Shown in pieces: positions 62,618 to 64,000 of a stretch of DNA of 64,000 nucleotides. The notes below the pieces were generated by a model that was given only the letters and a program-made list of their open reading frames with translations, was not told the DNA's origin and ran no database searches. This DNA is from Gammaproteobacteria bacterium (GTDB lineage Bacteria; Pseudomonadota; Gammaproteobacteria; Steroidobacterales; Foliamicaceae): contig JAPPHC010000042.1 in assembly GCA_028821145.1 (NCBI GenBank), positions 28,057 through 92,056 on the forward strand, read 5' to 3'. Within the stretch, counting starts at the first letter, position 1; each line of letters opens with the position of its first letter. A program made the position numbers and the translations under genes.

Positions 62618-63797
62618 GGAATTCACGCCGGAAGACGACGCGCTGCTTGCCGAGCTTGGGGTTGAAAAAACTCCCGCCACGAAAGCCAGCCGGACGCCGC
62701 GCGAACAGCGCATCATCGCCGGTTTCGAGGAAATTCAGCGCTTTGTAACGGAAAATGGCCGAACGCCTCAGCATGGTGAGGAGCGGGGCATATTTGAGCG
62801 CTTGTACGCGGAGCGGCTTAATCGGATTCGGCAGCAGGAGGAATCCCGGAATTTACTGGCTCCATTGGACAACCAGGGACTGCTCGCTGATTCAATCGAG
62901 GATGTTGAGGCGCCCATCGACCAATTGGACGATGATGCCCTGCTGGCCGAACTGGGCGTTACCGAAAGTTCGAGCGATATTGAACAACTCCAGTATGTGC
63001 GAACAGCGGCGGAGAAGCGCGCGGCGGAAGAAATTGCCAGCCGACAGACATGTCCAGATTTTGCGAAATTCCAACCACTTTTTGAACAGGTGCAGGATGA
63101 ACTCGACGGCGGCATTCGCGAAACACGTCCCTTTGAGCTGAAGGCGGAAATCGAGCCAGGGCGATACTTTATCGTAGGCGGCCATAAGGCCTATGTCGCC
63201 AGCAAAAGCGAAGTGTTCACCAACGCGCAAGGACGGCGAGACGCGCGCCTGCGCGTGGTATTCGACAACGGCACGGAAAGTAACATGCTGATGCGGTCAC
63301 TTCAGCGGGCGCTGCACAAGGACAAGACAAGCCGGCGAATCATGGAGGCCACCGATGGCCCGCTCTTCGCGGGAAGTACAGACAGGGGCGATGTCGCTAC
63401 CGGAACGATCTACGTGCTGCGAAGCAGATCCGAGGACCCCTATATTGCGCGAAACCGTGAAATCCTGCACAAGATCGGCGTCACCGACACCAGCGTCAAG
63501 CAGCGGATCGCGGGTGCCCGGCTACAGCCAACTTTCCTGATGGCCGATGTAGACGTTGTAGCGACCTACAAGCTCTACTACATCAACCGAATCAGGCTGG
63601 AAAGGCTGATCCACCGGGTGTTTGCTCCCGCGCGGCTGCATATGAAGATCATGGATCGTTTCGGCAATCCGGTGGCGCCGCGCGAATGGTTCCTGGTTCC
63701 TCTGCACGTGATTGACCTGGCGGTAGAAAAAATCAAGGACGGCACACTCGTTGATTATGTCTACGAACCAGAGAAAGCAGCCCTGACGCTGCGGTGA
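62604..63797 (+). CDS. GIY-YIG family nuclease (T5orf172-like)
   Basis: 397 residues. The C-terminal third is the nuclease: GTIYVLRSRSED (variant GIY motif), KIGVTDTSVKQRIAGARL (catalytic Arg region), NRIRLERLIHRVF (catalytic Glu and His of the T5orf172/MUG113 group). The N-terminal region is acidic and helical with two ALLAELGV repeats (near 12-20 and 111-119). The middle part (about 170-250) is probably a DNA- or partner-binding domain. It is co-translated with the helicase and completes the methyltransferase-helicase-nuclease set. Confidence 0.87.
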   Translation: MPRSKEFTPEDDALLAELGVEKTPATKASRTPREQRIIAGFEEIQRFVTENGRTPQHGEERGIFERLYAERLNRIRQQEESRNLLAPLDNQGLLADSIEDVEAPIDQLDDDALLAELGVTESSSDIEQLQYVRTAAEKRAAEEIASRQTCPDFAKFQPLFEQVQDELDGGIRETRPFELKAEIEPGRYFIVGGHKAYVASKSEVFTNAQGRRDARLRVVFDNGTESNMLMRSLQRALHKDKTSRRIMEATDGPLFAGSTDRGDVATGTIYVLRSRSEDPYIARNREILHKIGVTDTSVKQRIAGARLQPTFLMADVDVVATYKLYYINRIRLERLIHRVFAPARLHMKIMDRFGNPVAPREWFLVPLHVIDLAVEKIKDGTLVDYVYEPEKAALTLR

Positions 63798-63954
63798 TAG
63801 AGCCCCCATTGAGTATCTACAATTCCATGATTGCCGTAGTTGCGTTAAGGAAATAAGTTCAGAGTTCAACCGAAAAGCAATTCAGTCGCATTACGTGATG
63901 AAACGCGTGGGATTATGCGTATGTCCGTGTCGCTCATTGGGATAGACTTGCGGC

Positions 63955-64000
63955 ATGGATTGGATGACGGCAGTTGCTCTGGCGACATTGATCGTGGGCC
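63955..64000 (+). CDS. Start of a possible membrane protein gene, cut by window edge
   Basis: From the ATG at 63955 the frame stays open to the edge and encodes MDWMTAVALATLIVG, which looks like the start of an N-terminal membrane segment. There are too few residues to name it. The 157 nt between the nuclease stop and this ATG hold no other coding signal that I could see. Confidence 0.35.
   Translation, partial: MDWMTAVALATLIVG

Noticed and set aside
1-64000. CRISPR arrays, tRNA and rRNA genes
   Set aside because: No regularly spaced direct repeats, no cloverleaf-like or TTCGAATC-type T-loop context and no rRNA segments were found when reading both strands; a tRNAscan and Infernal run would settle this.

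Overview
The window is a high-GC, gene-dense chromosomal segment of a Gram-negative bacterium. Three TonB-dependent outer-membrane receptors, many Sec or Tat signal peptides, a lipoprotein and an electron-transfer flavoprotein pair point to Proteobacteria, most likely a marine or host-associated gammaproteobacterium. That placement is inferred from gene content and not from a marker gene. No rRNA, tRNA, CRISPR array, intact insertion sequence or recognisable transcription factor was seen.

Layout. (1) 1-2537: the end of an ABC-2 export system, two permeases whose ATPase must lie to the left. (2) 2545-33552: a large accessory catabolic region. It holds two related TonB receptors (2545-4902 and 9489-11879) that share a perfect 16-nt operator-like palindrome upstream, seven intact alpha/beta hydrolases plus one fragment, two M24 metallopeptidase-fold proteins, two NtaA/SnaA-type flavin monooxygenases, an amidohydrolase, a phytanoyl-CoA dioxygenase-like protein, a cupin, two MFS carriers, an exported PQQ-type propeller, a kinase-fold protein, an FAD oxidoreductase, an acyl-CoA dehydrogenase-fold flavoprotein, an aldo/keto reductase and two SDRs. 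Short operons alternate in direction. The picture is uptake through the receptors, then hydrolysis and oxidation of small organic molecules whose identity cannot be read from sequence. (3) 33556-36452: a membrane protein, a DRG/Obg-like GTPase with a TGS domain, and aspartate carbamoyltransferase (pyrB). (4) 36455-46959: a periplasmic scavenging locus of two tandem penicillin-acylase-family hydrolases, an exported single-chain fusion of an M14 carboxypeptidase domain to an argininosuccinate-lyase-family domain, and a 996-residue TonB receptor. (5) 46956-57539: mostly core or household genes, including a P-loop ATPase, peroxiredoxin, CurA-like reductase, etfB-etfA, a mercaptopyruvate-type sulfurtransferase, a MaoC dehydratase and several small unknowns. 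(6) 57546-63797: a putative defence or restriction module of an MmeI/YeeA-like DNA methyltransferase, a DEAD-type helicase and a GIY-YIG nuclease.

The main points for a second look are the exported M14-lyase fusion, the methyltransferase-helicase-GIY-YIG trio, three alpha/beta hydrolases with histidine at the nucleophile elbow, the palindrome shared by two receptor promoters, and a truncated hydrolase gene at 9361-9447 that marks a rearrangement.
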